Source: Dallia pectoralis
Taxonomy: Eukaryota > Chordata > Actinopteri > Esociformes > Umbridae
Direction: 5' to 3'
Length of the DNA: 64,000 nt
Assembly (NCBI GenBank): GCA_029465975.1
Contig: CM055736.1
Span: 9,314,207 to 9,378,206 of the forward strand
The position numbers were made by a program, and so were the translations under genes. Shown one piece after another: positions 38,267 through 50,765 of the stretch (positions are counted from its first letter, which is position 1; each line of letters begins with the position of its first letter). The notes under the pieces are model-generated. The model did not search any database and had not been told where the DNA came from. It saw nothing but the letters and a program-made list of their open reading frames with translations.

Positions 38267-41200
38267 GTCAGAGTTCCCCTTTGAAATGATTATTTCTTTC
38301 TTCGGTGAAGATGAGAACGTTTCCATGCCCGTCGTTCTGTCATTATATTATACAGAGGATCACTTTGGAGACGGAGCGGAGAGTGTGTCATATTAGAACA
38401 AAGAACAGAGAACAGGAGCGTCTCCAGCTGCTTTCTGCTGCAGGCAGAGTAGCTCTCAAGACCTGCCCCAGTGTTTAACTGTGAACGACTGGTTGTCCAG
38501 AGTCCAAACGGTTGCCTTTGAGTGCTGGTGATGGGTACCAGAAGATGCTTTCTCATAAACTAAACACTTTGAACACTTGGCTGTGTGAAGAATATATTGG
38601 GTGTGCCACCTCTCACCTTGGGGCTTCGCATTAAAAGGATTGTGTCTGTTCCGGAAACATTTAGATGTCATTGATCGTTAATGCAAACCTCAGTTCACAT
38701 AGTAACTGGTAAACAAATGGGTACTCAGGTTGTATGGAAAGACTAGGGCCATTTTGTCTGTGTTAGGTCTTCCCTGGTCCTATGTAATTCAGGCTGATGG
38801 CTTTCCCACGACGGCGGCTTTTGTTGGGGCTCGAACGAAACGAACATGTCAGCGAAATTACGCCAGATATTTCTCTATCAACTCCTGTTGTCAACAAGCT
38901 GTCAGCTGGGCAGGCTAGATAGCTGATTAAAATGTATGTGTCTGGCCCTGAGGTAAAATGAGACCTTCATCTACAGTACAGAAGACGGATTAGCGCGGCT
39001 AAGCATACAACTTAATACACAGTCGGAGTATTGACATGTCCCCACAACTTATGTTTCTGTGAGCGCTCCCAGAAACATATTAGGATCGGTCTTTCATGCC
39101 GGGTCATTTGACAACTGTCCGACCCAGCGGTGAGCACGCAATGCTGTAAAGCCACGATTGATTTCGCGTTTCGCGACGGCGCCTTTGTGCCTCTGAGGTC
39201 TCAGGGGTGTGCTCATTAGGGGGTTTTTTTGTCAGAAGAAATGCTTGCCTTTTTTTCGACACTTCGAATGCAAACGCTTGTCTAAAATCATCATCCACCT
39301 CAAGCACGCGTCTGTGCTAATCTGTGACAGGGCTGAATGAAATGCTTGGCGAGTGGGTTGCTTTTTTCTTTCCCCGTCTGGAAAATGTAAACATGGTTAT
39401 AAAATAGACAGAAAAAGACCTTGTTACATAACTGCTGAAAGGGCTGTTGCCGTACGCATTCGGTCGTTTAACATTTCTATTTCCGTGTCTTCGCCATTTT
39501 CTTTCTGTTCAACAGACTGCAAATTCTGACTCCATTAAGATTTGACAGAAAAAAAAACAGAAGCGGAGAGAATGAAAACATTACTTCGCTAATTAACACT
39601 TAAATTCTTGGCGTTGCGTACTGCGTGTAGCCCTCATGGCGGTCCTGTGGACGAGTGAGGACTAGATAACAAGGCACTCGAGTACAATAACCCCGCCCTC
39701 GTAGAAAATACAAAATGCCTCCCCTCTTAATAAAAAGCCTCGACAACTCTGAGGCCCTCAGCGACCAAAATAACAATGTGTTCCAGAGCAGATAAAGCCA
39801 CGCCGATGACTTTAATTCACCGCGTATCTCCACTGTATAAGACGGGACCCATTATCTGCTAGCACAGGCTCTATACAGCCAAAGATAGGAGATCACAGGT
39901 GGCTAGGAGCGCCACACATCCTCTGTCACCTCACACAGTCAACGGCTAACCAGTCAGCACGAAACCAAACGGAGCGCAGCCCATTAATTAAACATTCATG
40001 CAGTACACCGAAACACAAGTAATCTTGGCATTATCTGTGATAAGGAATCCACCACGAGCACTTGGCTGCATCGCGCGCAACGTCCTTCGGGGAAGCGAGA
40101 GCTGTGGTATAAAAATGTGCTTCGTCATCCGGATTGTCGTCGTCGTCTTGTCAAAGAGCAGCTCCGCGGTGGGCGTGAAATCAGAGTTTGTTTCGGTCGT
40201 CAGTGGTTACTGCTACGTCAGGCGGCGTTCAAAATGCAGATGTGGCACGAGTGCAGAGGCAGCAATAGAAAATATGGTTTGAAGTTGTTTTCCCTCAGAC
40301 TTTTATCTGTGAAAATGCATTCATAGGGCCTAAAATTGTAGGTCTTGGTGTTTTTGTGGTCTAAAAAACAGCGTTCACCAACAATGACGGTTGCATCACA
40401 AAATAATTCTCAAAAGAGAAAGCATGGAGCATTGTGGTTTGTCCTCCGAGTATCGGGTAGGTCTTGACAGCAAAATCTGATCATTACAGTACTTCTTGAA
40501 AATGTCCAACGGAATTTCTCGTATACCGCGACGTCCAGAGAGGTAACCCTCTCAATAATTAAAGGGAACTGACTCACCCTACAGAAGAGACTGAACACTA
40601 CTGATTCCGTTTCATGCGTGCTTTTTTGGTTTCTGGTGTAGCGAGTAGAAAATCTGTGAGGAGTTACGGCTTCGGCTCAAACCTCTAGCTGCAACGTTAG
40701 CCAATGTAGCATTTGATCGGAATCCAAGCTAAGTTCCACCATTGGACCAGGGACTTTCGATAGATTAGGCTGGCAATAAATAGAATTTGACGAATTCATA
40801 TCCAACCACCTTGACTCCACCTGAACGATAGGAGAGATGAAAATATCTAAACGTACCCACTTCACAAACACACACATATTTCAGCCAAAATCCCTTCTTC
40901 AAAGCGACAACAGAACCCACAATCCATTGCATCTGTGCCCACGTACCAACCCTAAAGCAACACAAGGGGACACCACACACACACACCACACACACACAGG
41001 TGGTTTTAACAGAGGATTTTAATCAACTACATTATCATACAGCTGTTCGCACAGAAAAAACACCAAGCTGAGTTGTCTGAAATGTAATTTATAAAATGCA
41101 ATTAATTTAATAAATTAGACAAAACTTGATGATACCCCATACCCTTGGGCCTGGCAGGGTAGGTTCAGATAAAACCCTTTTAACATGTTTAATAAGGGTT

Positions 41201-41279
41201 TGCAAAAGCCAAGCACAGCTTCCCAACCCAGTAACCCCCAGGTGGAATTAAGGCCCACCGCCTGCAGGCCTCATCCTGG
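37607..41279. other. Non-coding intron DNA
   Basis: Holds a C-rich run at about 37642-37662, pyrimidine-rich DNA at 37700-38110, a (CT)n run (separate entry), and otherwise unique DNA. None of the short open frames resembles a known protein or sits in good splice context. Confidence 0.6.
38219..38268. repeat. (CT)n microsatellite
   Basis: Pure CT run of about 20 dinucleotides, followed by two GT-interrupted units. Confidence 0.95.
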
Positions 41280-41352
<73 letters not shown>

Positions 41353-41643
41353 ACACACACACACACACACAGACACACACACACACACAGACACACACAC
41401 ACACACACACAGACACACACACACACACAGACACACACACACACACACACAGACAGACAGACACACACACAGACACACACACAGACAGGCACACACACAC
41501 ACACACACACAGACACACAAACAGACAGGCACACACACACACAGACACACACACACACACACACAGACACAGACACAGACACAGACACAGACACAGACAC
41601 AGACACAGACACAGACACACACACACAGACACAGACACAGACA

Positions 41644-41694
<51 letters not shown>

Positions 41695-41782
41695 ACACAC
41701 AGACAGACACACACACAAACAGACACACACACAGACACAGACACACACACACAGACACAGACAGACACACACACACACACAG
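41280..41782. repeat. (CA)n / (CAGA) compound array
   Basis: About 500 bp of CA repeat with regularly spaced GA steps. It includes a (CACAGA)n core at about 41565-41615. It is open in several frames on both strands for nearly 200 codons, purely because of the repeat. Confidence 0.97.
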
Positions 41783-43333
41783 ATACAATTACTTCCCACC
41801 CGGCATGAGACACTTCATTATCTATGGCAGTGTGGGAGTATGGGATTGGCAGAATACAGCCAGAGAATAGAGGCTTTTAATCGGGAAACAGATCCGGAAC
41901 TAACAGTTTGGGCCGGTGTCCAGGCACCTTCGCTCACCGTAGGTGGTTGCGCTGGGCATTCTCCCCATTTCCTATTCAGCCGGAATCAAAGGCACGTTTT
42001 ATCACGTTTACTGTACGGCCCGGTAGCAAGGCGACCGGCGGCAGAGTTAGAGGTCCATCGGCGCAGACAGAATTTAGAAAAGTTCTCCAGACAACTCTCG
42101 TTTGCAAAGCCCTCGCATCATCAAAAGAAAAGATTGTGCCCGTCCAATCAATTTCAGGGAAGCTTGGTTGTTTGAGCGGCAAAGCACCTCGCTGGATATT
42201 GGACCGACTCCAGCTAGGAGAAGATGTATGAAACCTCATTAAACCTTCATAATGATTTGAATATGCATTGTTTCTCCAGCATGACACTTTTCAAAAGTGA
42301 ACATTAATATTAATAATTGAACCAGAAATTACCAGAAACGGTACTATCAGGAAAAATATATATCTACATTATACTGTAAGATGCACTAAATAGAGATTAT
42401 AGATCAGACACAGACAAAGTTAAATTGTTGCTGTGTGGTGATTTTGGTGATTATGAAAATATTCAGATAGCAATGTGACATCGGTGATTGTGAGGACAGG
42501 TTCCAGGTTGATCCGCCACTCTCTGGATATAGTGTGGTTTACATTTATAATTGGTTCATTGACTTGTCAGTTAAGACATGGGGCTGTATTCCAAATGTTG
42601 GTCAATTGGTGTGATTTGGTCCTATGAAAAGAAGATTCTGGAAGCATGTTTGGGATACTGTAGCATATGTTTTGAATGGACCTTTTTTTCTCAGTATTCA
42701 GGGACAACTGTGTTGAGTCCAAACAGACTGAATCTAAATAAGTCTGCTAGAAACAGATTCATATAATCTTTCAAAACATGGTGTTTGATGACCCTCGAAA
42801 GCTTCAAATTAAAGTAAAACAAATATGTAAATTAACAACGCAAGATGGCCACGGTAGAAGTAAATCGATCCTGACTGACCTTTTGGGTAACTGATTAGAA
42901 CAATGAAAATGATATGCAAATCGGTTCAATTCTTTATTCAAGTTATTCATGACCACCAGTTCCACCTCGCCATAAATTAACATTATGCGTGGATATTTTC
43001 CCCCATTTCATGTATAACATAGAATAAAAATTGGTTTTACGGGTTTGTTTTGATCCTTTAATAAATGACTTTGTAGCAGGAGAGTATGACTTTTGAAAAA
43101 CATGATATCCTTTTCCCCCATCTAATTTAACCTTGAAGTTAGATGCATTTGGTGAATTCTCATTTTCCCACGAGGGAAAATCTTTTTCTCTGTGTTAGTG
43201 TTTCAGAAGAAATCATTATTCTAATACCAGCATGCTGGCTTGGAACAAAGAAATGAATGATCATCAATTAAAACGCCGAGATGAAATGGAAAACAAATAA
43301 CACAGAATTACACCCCAAAACTATGTGCACTAA
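41783..43333. other. Non-coding intron DNA
   Basis: Unique-looking. 41840-42240 is CpG-richer with overlapping short open frames that match nothing I know; 42240-43330 is AT-rich. Confidence 0.6.
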
Positions 43334-43404
43334 ACACACACACACACACACACAGAATAACACACACACACAGTAACACACACACACACAGTAACACACA
43401 CACA
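43334..43404. repeat. (CA)n microsatellite with AGTAA interruptions
   Basis: Four CA blocks separated by GAATAA or GTAA. Confidence 0.9.
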
Positions 43405-43472
43405 GCGCCACTGCAATTAAGCAGATTTTAAAATCTCCCAGGATCCCCAACCGAGACAGCCCGGTTAATGCT

Positions 43473-43700
43473 TAAACACTACTGTTATTTCACAGGTTCA
43501 ACTCTATCTGGAACTAAACACTACTGTTATTTCACAGGTTAAACTCCATCTGGAACTAAACACCACTGTTATTTCACAGGTTAAACTCCATCTGGAACTA
43601 AACACCACTGTTATTTCACAGGTTAAACTCCATCTGGAACTAAACACCACTGTAATTTCACAGGTTAAACTCCATCTTGAACTAAACATCATTTCTCAGG
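43473..43700. repeat. 42-bp minisatellite, five copies
   Basis: About 5.4 units with core TTATTTCACAGGTTAAACTC, then CATCTGGAACTAAACACCACTG. Being 42 bp it stays in frame and gives a short repeated peptide frame on the minus strand that is not a gene. Confidence 0.93.
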
Positions 43701-43785
43701 CCTTCAGTGCCCGGAGGGATTGACAGACCACCCATAGGTAGGCAATGTATCTGAAGCATCCAAGACCTATTATCAAGCACCTAGG

Positions 43786-43882
<97 letters not shown>

Positions 43883-43936
43883 AGTGTGTGTGTGTGTGTG
43901 CGCGAGTGTGTGTGTGTGTGTGCGCGAGTGCGTGTG
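43786..43936. repeat. (GT)n microsatellite
   Basis: About 90 bp of uninterrupted GT followed by three GCGCGAGTG-type units. Confidence 0.97.
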
Positions 43937-46156
43937 AGCAGTGCTGGCTGCTCCATGACTCCTTTCATAAAGGGTTGATCAGCATTCAGCAGGAGAACTC
44001 TGGGACTGGAGTGATTGAATGCAGACTCCAATCCAGTCTCCCTTTAATCTCCCTCTCCCATTCAGCTGGCCCCTCGCTGCTCTCTCCTCGCTGCTCTCTC
44101 CGTGGCTCAGCTGCATGATAAAGAACACTCACATCCTCCCTCTATCTCTGACCCGTGGCCAGCCGCTCGTTTGACGGCTCAGAAGAACAATCTCTCTATC
44201 GCTGTTTCCTTAACACCAGTTCACTTGATCAGTCCGTCCATGAGTCCGTCCATCGGTTCGTCCATCGGTCCGTCCACGCCCTCCCTGTCTTTCCTTTCTT
44301 CAGATCTCTCATCCTCTCTCGTAGCACTCCGAAGGCCACGTCTGAAATCCCCTCGGAAAATATGCGCGCGGGAGGGCACACCGTAAAAGAACGCAGGCTA
44401 AAAAAACAGATTAATTTGGCTAAATATGTATTCATTTTACTAGTGACAGCGCCATAACACCGACACATCCCGTGTCTTCAATAATTCAATGGATTCGGGA
44501 AAACGCGGGTTCTGGCGGCGTCCGTGGCCCGTGGTCCCAACATCTCTTCAATAACCTGCTGGCAGTCAGTTCATCACCCAGCCAGCTAATCCTCTTGCTG
44601 TCTCCCTCCCTACCATTTTCTTCTCCAGAATAACAATGAGCTTCCCTGCACAAAGCCTAATCATCCCAGTGACAGGTTTGACAAGTGACGGAATGACATC
44701 CAACAACACACACGTGCGCGCGCGCACGCACACACACTTACGCCGTTAAACTCCGCTCGTCTCCGCGCCGAGGAGGATTGGTCGATGACTTCAATCGAAC
44801 GACGCCAAACTTCCTCTGTGCGTCACCAAATTAGACTTTTTGTCTCTGCACTGTCTGCGACATCCTATCAGTGTTCCGGGAAATGGCATCAGTTCAAAGG
44901 CGAAAAAAGGAGGGTTTTCGCTTCTCTATCCGCTGGGGTTTAATAGATGAGTAGTAATTATTCTGAGAGACGGGTGGCTAGCTGAGGGAATGTGAGGTGA
45001 CAGAGAGATAGACAGTCATGTTATTCCTGACATGCAAATAGGAACGCATATCGTGTCATCGCCCGTACAACCTCAACTGAAGCCCACCAAATAACAATAC
45101 AATTTGCAGACCACTACTAACTCATTAACTAGATCAGGTTTGTTACCAAAACCTGGGCAGGGGAACCAAAACCTGCCGCCTAATGTATCGAGGCATATTA
45201 CCCCGACTCTGGTCTTAAATTAGGCTACCGTCTTCTTAGCCCGGCACGGAAATGGGCCATTTTTCTGGGTTGAGCCTGACGAGCTTGAGGTAATTAGGGA
45301 TCCCCCCCTCCTCGTATGTCCGTCCCTAGAGACTACGTTCGAGCATGCGCCTCGCATCTGTGTGGTGTACCTGTGGGGGCTGTCACTCACGCAGTCACAC
45401 CCCCCCCACTGATTTGTCACTTTGACTGACATCTGACTGACAACCCTAGCGTCTCTCTCCTGGTGAGTCACACCTGGGGGTTCAATCTACATACAGCCCT
45501 CTGTGTCTTGGATGTGGAATGACTTAAATATATATATATATATAACAAAATAGGTTCCTATTCCATTTTTTTGTTGAATTGCTTGAAATTCATAATCAGA
45601 TACACCACCACATGTTCGAAGTGTAACGGCGTCATAAGCAGAAGAAAAAAAACAACTAAAAATATGCATTAATCGTACCCTCATCATATCGTTCCCTGTT
45701 TTTTTCTGCTAGGACTGAAAATCAGGTTGGCCAGACATTTCAAATACGTATGCGTAGCGCTTGTGTGCCGGTTCCATTTGCTCATGCATATTTAGCTGCC
45801 ACGCAATGAATATGTATTAGTTCAGTGAAGTACTATGAGATTTACGAGTTTATCAGGGAAAACTAATATAAAGCAGCTGAAAAACACCACAAATGGTAGC
45901 AAATTCCTTACACAGTGCAAACGTTACCAGCAGACAGCAGACCTCTGGTGAAAAGTAGTGAACTACATGGGGAGTAGTGGGGGCATTTATGAAGCAGAGA
46001 GGGTGTGACACCAACCCGTCATGAAAAACACAGACGCTCCAAACAATTCAGGCCAGGTGGGAGATTTAGGGTATTCTGTCAACCGTTCTGTCCATCCAAG
46101 CAACTTCTCTTCATTCAGCCAGCATCTCCTTAGTTGCACTGTGAGTGTATCAGGAG
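43937..46156. other. Non-coding intron DNA
   Basis: Unique-looking. A short GTCCATC/GTCCGTC repeat lies at about 44230-44275, an alternating CG/CA tract at about 44706-44738 and a (TA)n run at 45527-45543. No gene is recognised. Confidence 0.6.
45944..45988. repeat. Fragment resembling a common teleost MITE
   Basis: Contains AAAAGTAGTGAACTACATGG and then GGAGTAGTGGGGGCATTT. This resembles, with roughly nine mismatches over 45 bases from memory, the widespread fish sequence built on AAAAGTAGTGCACTACATAG. Short, so only a tentative call. Confidence 0.4.
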
Positions 46157-47390
46157 GAACCACTCATACTAGAGTGGAGATGTAACGCTCAATTAGAAAA
46201 GGTTCACAATGAACCACTCATTCTAGAGTAGAGATGTAACGCTCAATTGGAAAAGGTTCACAACAAACCACTCATTAAAGAGTAGAGATGTAACGCTCAA
46301 TTGGAAAAGGTTCACAATGAACCACTCATTCTAGAGTAGAGATGTAACGCTCAATTGGAAAAGGTTCACAATGAAGCACTCATTCTAGAGTAGAGATTTA
46401 ACGCTCAATTGGAAAAGGTTCACAACAAACCACTCATTCTAGAGTAGAGATGTAACGCTCAATTGGAAAAGGTTCACAACGAAGCACTCATTAAAGAGTA
46501 GAGATGTAACGCTCAATTGGAAAAGGTTCACAACGAAGCACTCATTAAAAAGTAGAGATGTAACGCTCAATTGGAAAAGGTTCACAACAAACCACTCATT
46601 CTAGAGTAGAGATGTAACGCTCAATTAGAAAAGGTTCACAATGAACCACTCACTCTAGAGTAGAGATGTAACGCTCAATTGGAAAAGGTTCACAATGAAC
46701 CACTCATTCTAGAGTAGAGATGTAACGCTCAATTGGAAAAGGTTCACAACAAACCACTCATTAAAGAGTAGAGATGTAACGCTCAATTGGAAAAGGTTCA
46801 CAATGAACCACTCATTCTAGAGTAGAGATGTAACGCTCAATTGGAAAAGGTTCACAACAAACCACTCATTCTAGAGTAGAGATGTAACGCTCAATTGGAA
46901 AAGGTTCACAACGAAGCACTCATTAAAGAGTAGAGATGTAACGCTCAATTGGAAAAGGTTCACAATGAACCACTCATTCTAGAGTAGAGATGTAACGCTC
47001 AATTGGAAAAGGTTCACAACGAAGCACTCATTAAAAAGTAGAGATGTAACGCTCAATTGGAAAAGGTTCACAACAAACCACTCATTCTAGAGTAGAGATG
47101 TAACGCTCAATTAGAAAAGGTTCACAATGAACCACTCATTCTAGAGTAGAGATGTAACGCTCAATTAGAAAAGGTTCACAATGAACCACTCATTCTAGAG
47201 TAGAGATGTAACGCTTAATTAGAAAAGGTTCACAATGAACCACTCATTCTAGAGTAGAGATGTAACGCTCAATTGGAAAAGGTTCACAATGAACCACTCA
47301 TTCTAGAGTAGAGATGTAACGCTCAATTGGAAAAGGTTCACAACAAACCACTCATTCTAGAGTAGAGATGTAACGCTCAATTGGAATAGG
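46157..47390. repeat. 54-bp minisatellite
   Basis: About 23 units of 54 bp with core GAGATGTAACGCTCAATTGG, then AAAAGGTTCACAA and a variable CACTCATTCTAGAG or CACTCATTAAAGAG segment. Three variant sites combine into recurring unit types. The order of types in units 2-10 is largely repeated in units 11-19, suggesting a block duplication of about 450 bp. Confidence 0.96.
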
Positions 47391-47394
47391 TGAC

Positions 47395-47561
47395 GTTGAT
47401 GTTGAGGTTTGTTTCTTAGGGGTCAGGTTTTGGGGTAAGTTGGTAGGTTGAGGGTAAAGTTAAGATCAGTGTTAGGATTATGATCAGGGCAAAAGAACAT
47501 GGATTTCCAGTTCTCATCCCCACAAGGACATAAAACCAAGTGTGTGTGTGTGTGTGTGTGA
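47395..47561. repeat. Dispersed fish repeat ending in (GT)n (third copy, opposite orientation)
   Basis: A degenerate GGTTAGG-like block (GGGGTCAGGTTTTGGGG, GGTAGGTTGAGGGT, GTGTTAGGATTA), then CATCCCCACAAGGACATAAAA and a GT run. This is the reverse-complement layout of the copies at 6469-6735 and 12485-12780, and the best preserved of the three. Confidence 0.65.
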
Positions 47562-47569
47562 TAACACAG

Positions 47570-47840
47570 CTCATATGCTGCTTACACAGACAAACATATG
47601 GCCACCAGACGCTTCAGAGAGTTCAGCAAGTAGGACAACATGGATGCCCGAGAACAATCAACAATGTTTGAAATATTCACCTCTGGGAGCCAGATCGCTG
47701 ACATGTTTCTGGAAGGCAGCACTTCTCTGTACTAAAAGCAGCTTCTTTACCAAAAAAAGCATGTATTCATCTGCATGGCTCACAACAAGTATGCTCTCAA
47801 AAGCCCTGCCGTTCCACAACACCGTGTCTCCAGTCTAAAT
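47570..47840 (-). other. Unrecognised protein-like segment, one stop codon
   Basis: On the minus strand a frame reads DTVLWNGRAFESILVVSHAD and continues YMLFLVKKLLL, SAAFQKHVSDLAPRGEYFKHC, a TGA stop, then HVVLLAELSEASGGHMFV in the same frame. The composition looks more protein-like than its surroundings and it lies between two dispersed repeats, so it may be part of a transposable element. I cannot name the family, and the plus-strand frame over the same DNA is equally long. Confidence 0.2.
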
Positions 47841-48044
47841 GTTTATGCAATTACAGATAATTACAATATTCTAGCTAATACTTATTCATTTTGCTATATA
47901 TTGATGAGTTCTACTGTGCTATAACATACCCCACTGTCCTGTGATTGTTTGAAGTTTGCCATTATCAGGGTTAAAAAGATATTTTGAGCCACTAGAAAAG
48001 GACACATATTAGAAAATATATAAATTTGCAAACCGCCAATCATG

Positions 48045-48535
48045 GCAATGGGTTATTTGGATACAAAAAGTATTTAATGTGAAATATAACCTGAACATCC
48101 AATTGAATAACAAACTGATATCTTGGAGGTGGAAAGGTAAAAAGCATACAACAACCTGGTTGCATAAGTGTGCACACCCTCTTATAACTGTGTATGTGGC
48201 TGTGTTCAGAGTTGACCAATTACATTCAAACTCATGTTAAATAGAAGTCACACACCTGCCATCATTTATAGTGACTCTGATTAATCACAATTAAAATGCA
48301 GCTGTTGCAGTAACATTTTCTTAGTAAGTGCAAAACATGTTCTTACTTAGAGCAACAGAGCCAGAGAGAGCTTCTAAAGCATTAGAGGGATCTCATAGTT
48401 TGAAACATATCAGTCAGGAGAACAAAATAATTTCCAAAGCATTAGATATACCATGGAACACAGGTTGGCAAGACAAAGATTTTTTTACGAAGAAAAACAT
48501 CCAAGCCAGGCTGATGTTTGCAAAAATGCTCTGAA
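48045..48535 (+). mobile_element. Internally deleted Tc1-like transposon
   Basis: Starts with the inner terminal region TTTAATGTGAAATATAACCT, continues with AACCTGGTTGCATAAGTGTG and CACACCTGCCATCATTTATA, all hallmark words of a common fish Tc1-like element. It then enters the transposase N-terminal part: the frame at 48328-48534 contains ISKALDIPWNT-like text (read as IISKALDIPWNT). It breaks off into TKKNIQARLMF, which belongs to a much later part of the transposase. So the helix-turn-helix region is joined to a downstream piece by a large internal deletion. Same family as the fold-back element at 35704. Confidence 0.8.
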
Positions 48536-48545
48536 TAAACTGTAC

Positions 48546-50765
48546 CATATACCACACTGTATTGTATTCAAAGTCTAGTCTTAGAAATTACATATTCAGA
48601 GTTAACTAAAACTTAAAACTATTCCGTCAGCCGTTGCATTTTCTGTAGTGAACATAAGGTAGATTCCCTGGTGCCTATAAAACCGTTCAAATGTCTGAGA
48701 TCTACAGCCATTGCTCGTTCTTAATGCTATAATACAGGGCTCAACTGTAACGGCTCAGGCGTACACAGGCGTTTGGTTTTCACTAGGACGTGAGCACAAT
48801 TAGCAGCTTGTCCCAATTAGCGTTTGTTATTTTCACGCGGACTATTTCTTAGCAGGAATCATGTGTCCCGTATTTTTGTGTTCTGTAGCGTATTCTAATG
48901 TACTGTCTTCTACTGTCTTCTGTTGTGCTGTATTGTATTTTTCTGTGCCAAGTTCTATTACACAGTACTGTTCGCCGTGTTCTACTAAACTGTGTCCCGC
49001 CCTGATTCCCTTCACCTGCTTTGTCTTGTGTTCCACTCACGTCAGGTGTCTCCCGTCTTTCCATGAACCCCTGTGTGTTTAATCTGTGTTCTCTGTTTGT
49101 TCCGGTTCCAGTTGACTTTCCCGATTCGTACCAGTTTCCCTGTTCCCATTTTATTGTCTCCTACATTTCCTTTATCCCGAACCACAGCCTGTCTCGTTCC
49201 GGTGGCAGCTTGACGGTCAACTCTTGACAAAGCCTTTAAAGAACATCCGGAAGGTCACATTCCGGTCACCCAGGTGGCAGCTTTACGTTCAACTCTGTTA
49301 AAAAAAATAAAAATGTTCCTGACGAGCACTTTTCAGGAAAAGACAATGTTAAAAGTGCTAACAAACATTACAGTGGAGGATTTTAACGTGGCACACGTCC
49401 TCATTCGTCTCCCTGTTGGGGCCCCTTGGTGTTCTGGTGTAGATGGACTGTGAGTGCAGAATGCGTACTCTGGCGTTCACCTTCCCCAGTTGTCCCGTGC
49501 CCCTCCACACTATATCCACTGACTCCCAGCTGAGGACTTCCACCACCAGTCCCTTGTGCTTCCCTACGGAGCAGCGCCAGGATCTGCCCCTCCCAACCTC
49601 CAAACTCCAAACGCCACCAAACTCCGCCCCCCGTGCCCCCGTGTCGTGGCCATTACCTGTTTACCGTTCCTTCAATTTTATGTGTTTTTCTTCAACCGAG
49701 TATTTAAAAGAAAGCTCACGTCAACAGGGTCCTGTCGTTAGCTCACCTGCGTGTCTGAAGATAGATGCGTCCGCCGCCGCATGTCCCTCAGGATAAACGT
49801 CTGCTAGATTACTAGAAGGAAAACATGTGTGTGTGTGTGTGTGTGTGTCTGTGTGTCTGTGTGTGTGTGCATATGTAGGGATGCCATATGTGGAGGACTA
49901 CAGTAATAAAGCTAGAAGCTTCCATTAGCCTGAGACAGCCAATCACGGGTAATGGGGGTGATGTACTCAGAACTGGCCCAGTGTTAAATTATACATTATT
50001 CATTCCTCTCAACAGCGCCGCTAATATCAGCCACAACGTAGCGTGCGTTCCAAACACCGCGCTAGCACCCGCACACTGCCCCGCGCCTGCCTCCAGATGT
50101 AGGGGATAGGGTGATATTTAGACCCTGGCTGTTACTGGGGGACAGTCTGCATCAATATACAGTAGATGACAAAGACCCACTCTAATGTACACTTCTAGTC
50201 CTTACGTTAAACATTAGCCGACGCCACGTCGTACCAGAGAGCCGGTCCGTCTCGGCGATGACATCCTAATTCACGGGGGCTCGGGATCGGCGATGGGGGA
50301 CGGGAGGTGAGGGGTTGGCGTTTGTGACGCTGCCACAGCCGTTTCGTTATGTTTGCTAAATGGTATTAAGGAAATGATCAAGGAGCTCATGAATAGGTTT
50401 TAAGGGGACAGGGCAGAGGCGGCACGGAGAGTTCAAATTACAGACTCAATTCTCTCGTTTCTCTTTCTGCCGTCTCCGCTCTGGCTCGGAGCGGCGCGAA
50501 GATTGCTTGCCAGTGGTGAGGTATTGGATCAGAGTAATTGCTATTCGCGGCGCATCAGAGCCAATGCAGAACCTGTTATGAGAATAAGAGAGGAACCACA
50601 CTTATCTGTATTTCCACAGTAACCAGGGGGAATCTCTTTCTGCAACGCTAGTCAAGCTAACCGCTCCTGTTCCTGCCCTGTGCAGTGCTCTACTGTCAGT
50701 GTTCATTATGGAAAGCTGCTTCTCCCTGCCTGGTGCCGCTCTCCTCACTTTAATCCTTTCTCATC
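48546..50765. other. Non-coding intron DNA
   Basis: The T/C-rich segment at 48748-49230 could be an old LTR-like element (see findings) but is not secure. (GT)n at 49826-49870. The rest is unique-looking with CpG-richer DNA at about 50220-50530. No gene is recognised. Confidence 0.5.
49826..49870. repeat. (GT)n microsatellite
   Basis: GT run with two CTGTGT interruptions. Confidence 0.9.

Noticed and set aside
41189..41813. Overlapping 180-207-codon frames of HTHT and VCVC type
   Set aside because: Pure consequence of the CA/CAGA repeat; all frames on both strands are open.
49785..49815. Tail resembling fish V-SINEs (GATAAACGTCTGCTAGATTACT)-like text
   Set aside because: Only about 20 bases resemble the usual CGTCTGCTAAATGAC tail, and no tRNA-like head or SINE core was seen.
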